From contig CAKQHB010000013.1 of NCBI GenBank assembly GCA_934234215.1, forward strand, positions 1 through 64,000: DNA of 64,000 bases. The letters are read 5' to 3'. This DNA comes from an uncultured Cuneatibacter sp. GTDB taxonomy: Bacteria; Bacillota; Clostridia; Lachnospirales; Lachnospiraceae. The position numbers and the translations under genes are program-made. Positions 61,361 to 64,000 of this stretch are shown here, one piece after another (positions within the stretch are counted from its first letter, which is position 1; each line of letters opens with the position of its first letter). The notes below the pieces were generated by a model. The model was not told where the DNA came from, made no database searches, and saw only the letters and a list, made by a program, of their open reading frames with translations.

Positions 61361-62701
61361 ATGAAGCGTAAGATCAGAATACAGACAGTCAGTGCGTGGA
61401 TTATCGGAATCACGATTGTGATGGCGGTAGTTTTTGTGATGCTGTCGGTTCGCAGTGAGAGCGAGTTTCAGGCGCTGCAGCGGATGACGGATGAGTACAT
61501 CATCTGTGAGAAGTCTGCGAAGCAGCTGCAGGAGGCATCTGATTATCTGACAGAGCAGGCTCGGCTGTATGCGATGACCGGTGAGACGCAGTACCGGGAT
61601 AATTATTTTGAGGAAGTGAAGATGACCAGACGCAGAGAACATGCGCTGGATAGCCTGGAGGTATATTTTGATGGAACCGTTGCGTTGAAGTCTCTGCGGA
61701 GTGCATTGAATGCATCCAACCAGTTGATGGAGCGGGAGTATTATTCGATGCGTCTGGTTGCGGAAGCAGCGAAGTCAGATTTTTCTACGCTGCCGAAGGA
61801 ACTTCATAATGTAGAGATGGAGACAGAAGATTCGGTATTGTCTTATCTGAGCAAGATGCAGAAAGCGCGGAATGTTGTCAGCGATGATGACTATGAGCGG
61901 ACAAAGACAGAGATCATGAGTGCTGTGACGGAATGTCTGAGCGAGCTGCTGACGACGACGCAGAACAGGCAGGGCAGGGCATCCACGATCTTTTCAGATA
62001 TGTATTTGAAGCTGGAGATTGGGATTGGAATTTTTGTGATCCTGCTGTTATGGATTTGTGTGATGCTGCGCAGACTGATCGTAAAGCCGCTTATCAGCTA
62101 CAATGAGAGCATCCGGAAGGGCGAGATTTTCCCGGTGATCGGTGCAGTAGAATTGCAGAATCTTGCCACGACTTATAATACGGTTTATCTGGAAAATCAG
62201 GAGATTCAGAAGCTGATCCGCCATCAGGCGGAGCATGATGCGTTGACCCAGCTACTGAACCGCAGATCATTTGAGCATATGCTGCATGTTTATGAAGATG
62301 GGAAAGAGCCATTTGCATTGATTCTGATTGATGTGGATACGTTCAAGTCGATAAATGATACGTTTGGACATGCGATGGGGGACCGGATCCTGCAAAAAGT
62401 ATCCGGGACCTTGTTGAAGCAGTTCCAAAGCATCGACCATGTCTGTAGTAGAATCGGCGGAGATGAATTTGCAATCGTCATGGTAGATATGACCAGTGAT
62501 ATGAAATACGTGATTCAGGAGAAATTTGACGCTGCAAACGAGGAGCTGTCCAATCCGAAGGATGATCTGCCGGCGGTTTCGCTGTCTGTCGGTGTTGCAT
62601 TTTCGGATCGGGAAAATCCCGGAGAGAGCATCTTCAAGGATGCAGACAAAGCCCTGTACTATGTGAAGGAGCATGGAAGACACGGCTGCAGTTTTTATTA
62701 A
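61361..62701 (+). CDS. Membrane diguanylate cyclase (GGDEF)
   Basis: A 446-residue protein: helix 1 at about 12-30, an extracellular helical sensor (31-210), helix 2 at about 212-232, then a GGDEF domain with intact active site GGDEF (366-370) and DVDTFKSINDTFGHAMGD. The inhibitory RxxD site expected before the active site is absent, so product feedback is unlikely. Makes cyclic di-GMP. The 61221-61360 leader contains a possible promoter (TTACAC / TACAAT) and an imperfect stem TTTTTCC/GGAAAAG at about 61288-61345. Confidence 0.9.
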   Translation: MKRKIRIQTVSAWIIGITIVMAVVFVMLSVRSESEFQALQRMTDEYIICEKSAKQLQEASDYLTEQARLYAMTGETQYRDNYFEEVKMTRRREHALDSLEVYFDGTVALKSLRSALNASNQLMEREYYSMRLVAEAAKSDFSTLPKELHNVEMETEDSVLSYLSKMQKARNVVSDDDYERTKTEIMSAVTECLSELLTTTQNRQGRASTIFSDMYLKLEIGIGIFVILLLWICVMLRRLIVKPLISYNESIRKGEIFPVIGAVELQNLATTYNTVYLENQEIQKLIRHQAEHDALTQLLNRRSFEHMLHVYEDGKEPFALILIDVDTFKSINDTFGHAMGDRILQKVSGTLLKQFQSIDHVCSRIGGDEFAIVMVDMTSDMKYVIQEKFDAANEELSNPKDDLPAVSLSVGVAFSDRENPGESIFKDADKALYYVKEHGRHGCSFY

Positions 62702-62730
62702 CGAGATAGAATATTTTAGCAGAGATGTAG

Positions 62731-62779
62731 AAAAATAGCTTGCAGAATGACGAAAATTTGTTATCTGCAGGCTATTTTT
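62731..62779 (+). terminator. Terminator after the GGDEF gene
   Basis: Stem AAAAATAGCTTGCAG (62731-62745) with CTGCAGGCTATTTTT (62765-62779); T-run within the right arm. Confidence 0.75.
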
Positions 62780-62783
62780 GTAC

Positions 62784-62828
62784 TTGTGCTGCAATAGAAA
62801 AAGCGATATTATGTTAGTAAGAACTAAC
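62784..62828 (+). promoter_or_regulatory. Promoter and operator of the MacB-like ABC operon
   Basis: TTGTGC (62784-62789), 17 bases, TATTAT (62807-62812), immediately followed by a perfect dyad GTTAGT-AAGA-ACTAAC (62813-62828) over the start site. A TetR- or MarR-type repressor site is likely; its regulator is not in the window. Confidence 0.65.
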
Positions 62829-62893
62829 TAATAAAAATACAGAACAAAACGGCCTCTTTCTGTAGGACAAAATTGTTCTGGAAAGGGGAACGT

Positions 62894-63610
62894 ATGTCGG
62901 AGCAGGAGAAGAAGTTTTTAGAGATCGTGAATTTGAAGAAAGGATTTGGAAGTGGGGAGACGCGTCAGGAAGTTTTGCGGGGAATGAACTTTTCCGTTGC
63001 AAAAGGTGAGTTTTGCGTGCTGCTGGGACCGTCTGGTTCCGGAAAATCCACGTTATTAAATATTATCGGTGGAATTGACAGCGCAGATTCCGGCTACATT
63101 GCGATCAACGGAGATCGTCTGGAGGATATGGGGGAGGCAAAGCTGACCCAGTATCGGAGAAAGCATCTGGGCTATGTATTCCAGATGTATAATCTGATTC
63201 CAAATCTGAATGTCAAAGAAAATATTGAGGTCGGCGCTTATTTGTCTGACAATGCACTGGACATTGACGATCTGTTACACACACTGGGCTTGTATGAGCA
63301 CCGTTACAAGCTGCCGAACCAGCTGTCCGGTGGTCAGCAGCAGCGTGTTTCTATCGGTCGCGCCATTGTGAAGAATCCGGATATTCTGCTCTGTGATGAA
63401 CCGACAGGTGCACTGGATTATCAGACATCCAAAGAGATTTTGAAGCTGATCGAGGAGGTCAATGCAAAGTATGGCAATACCGTCATCATGGTAACACACA
63501 ACGAAGCCATTCGAAATATGGCAGACCACATCATTAAGCTGCGTGATGGCGAAGTGCGGCTCAACGAGAAGAATCCGGCGAAGATTTCCGCGGCAGATTT
63601 GGAATGGTAA
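62894..63610 (+). CDS. MacB/LolD-type ABC transporter ATPase
   Basis: A 238-residue ATPase: Walker A GPSGSGKST, Q-loop FQMYNLIPNLNV, signature LSGGQQQRVSIGRA, Walker B LLCDEPTGALD, switch His in VTHNE. Complete. The ATG at 62894 has GAAAGGGG 6 bases upstream. It powers the FtsX-like permease encoded 12 bases downstream; such pairs export or resist antimicrobial peptides. Confidence 0.92.
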   Translation: MSEQEKKFLEIVNLKKGFGSGETRQEVLRGMNFSVAKGEFCVLLGPSGSGKSTLLNIIGGIDSADSGYIAINGDRLEDMGEAKLTQYRRKHLGYVFQMYNLIPNLNVKENIEVGAYLSDNALDIDDLLHTLGLYEHRYKLPNQLSGGQQQRVSIGRAIVKNPDILLCDEPTGALDYQTSKEILKLIEEVNAKYGNTVIMVTHNEAIRNMADHIIKLRDGEVRLNEKNPAKISAADLEW

Positions 63611-63622
63611 GGGGGCGGTACG

Positions 63623-64000
63623 ATGAAGAAAATCAAGAATCCGCTTCAGAAAAGAATTTTGCGGGAATTGTGGGGAGACTGGAGAAAGTATCTTATTGTC
63701 TTTCTGTTTTTGACGCTGACGATTGGATTTGTGTCCGGCATGTACGTCGCAAATGAGAGCATGATCACATCGGAAGAAAATGGTGTGACAGAGTACAAGC
63801 TGGAGGATGGACATTTTGAAGTGCAGGAACAGCCAAGCGATGAGCTGTTGGCGGACATTGCAGACAATGAGAGCGCTCCTGTAACTCTTTACGAGAATTT
63901 CTTCCGCAATGAGGAGGAAGATCAGGATGGCGATGGTACTGCGGATGGAACTGTGCGCGTTTTCCCGCAGACAGAGGATGTGAACCTTGCCTGTGTGCTG
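63623..64000 (+). CDS. FtsX-like permease (partial, runs off the end)
   Basis: Begins at the ATG behind AGGGGG and continues open past the window end, 126 codons visible. After a basic start (MKKIKNPLQKRILREL) a first transmembrane helix lies at about 22-44 (KYLIVFLFLTLTIGFVSGMYVA), followed by an acidic extracellular domain with DQDGDGTADG. Fits the membrane subunit of the MacB-like transporter, normally 700 to 1000 residues. Confidence 0.85.
   Translation, partial: MKKIKNPLQKRILRELWGDWRKYLIVFLFLTLTIGFVSGMYVANESMITSEENGVTEYKLEDGHFEVQEQPSDELLADIADNESAPVTLYENFFRNEEEDQDGDGTADGTVRVFPQTEDVNLACVL

Noticed and set aside
1..64000. CRISPR array, tRNA, rRNA, prophage or IS element
   Set aside because: No regularly spaced repeats, no cloverleaf or rRNA segment, and no transposase, integrase or phage structural motif was seen; repeats present are dispersed.

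Overview
The window looks like chromosome from a gut Clostridia, most probably Lachnospiraceae. The evidence is moderate GC, strong AGGAGG-type ribosome binding sites, DegV, a DUF6440-type protein, YesM/YesN two-component systems next to carbohydrate ABC transporters, many glycoside hydrolases, and LPXTG-free secreted lipoproteins. No rRNA, tRNA, CRISPR array, prophage structural gene or transposase was seen. The window is one contig edge to edge; the last gene runs off the right end.

Layout. 0-9.8 kb: an aldolase, two metallo-beta-lactamase-fold hydrolases, a sugar MFS carrier, a glycerophosphodiesterase, a GH31 alpha-glucosidase and DegV. 9.9-15.4 kb: an ECF sigma / anti-sigma / DUF4349 lipoprotein operon, a YdcF-type protein, a GH3 glucosidase, and a 3' remnant of a sugar ABC permease. 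15.7-17.7 kb: an AT-rich two-gene ATPase + TOPRIM-like module of RloA/RloB (AbiL) type, a candidate phage-defence island, inserted just upstream of cdd. 17.7-26.9 kb: cdd, an IlvD/Edd dehydratase, a coupled YgbA-like + CydD-like + CydC-like operon and a MoxR/VWA pair. 26.9-33.4 kb: a divergent sigma / anti-sigma / secreted Cys-rich protein trio, then a MarR-controlled heterodimeric ABC exporter. 33.7-46.4 kb: a glycan utilisation locus (minus-strand AraC, solute-binding protein, sensor kinase, response regulator, second solute-binding protein, two permeases, GH2; and a divergent GH2 with beta-glucuronidase-like residues). 46.4-51.3 kb: a minus-strand GPH symporter, SDR and MFS exporter with a divergent LysR gene. 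51.3-64 kb: DUF1003, Hcp, an EamA transporter, an XRE/HipA-type toxin-antitoxin pair, a DUF4428/SHOCT protein, a hybrid histidine kinase, an NSS transporter, a GGDEF protein and the start of a MacB-like ABC system.

Themes. (1) Carbohydrate scavenging: GH31, GH3 and two GH2 enzymes are all without signal peptides, so oligosaccharides or glycosides are imported and cleaved inside. (2) Nitrosative/redox stress: YgbA-like, CydDC-like and Hcp genes. (3) Defence and toxin-antitoxin: the RloAB/AbiL-like pair and the XRE-HipA pair.

The most unusual non-coding signal is a dispersed structured element of about 140 bp (four full and four partial copies). Every copy starts directly after an intrinsic terminator. 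Its first stem carries compensatory base changes between copies, and its last hairpin is itself terminator-like. A candidate small RNA (about 1258-1390) and a 170-bp imperfect hairpin (5131-5300) are also worth attention.
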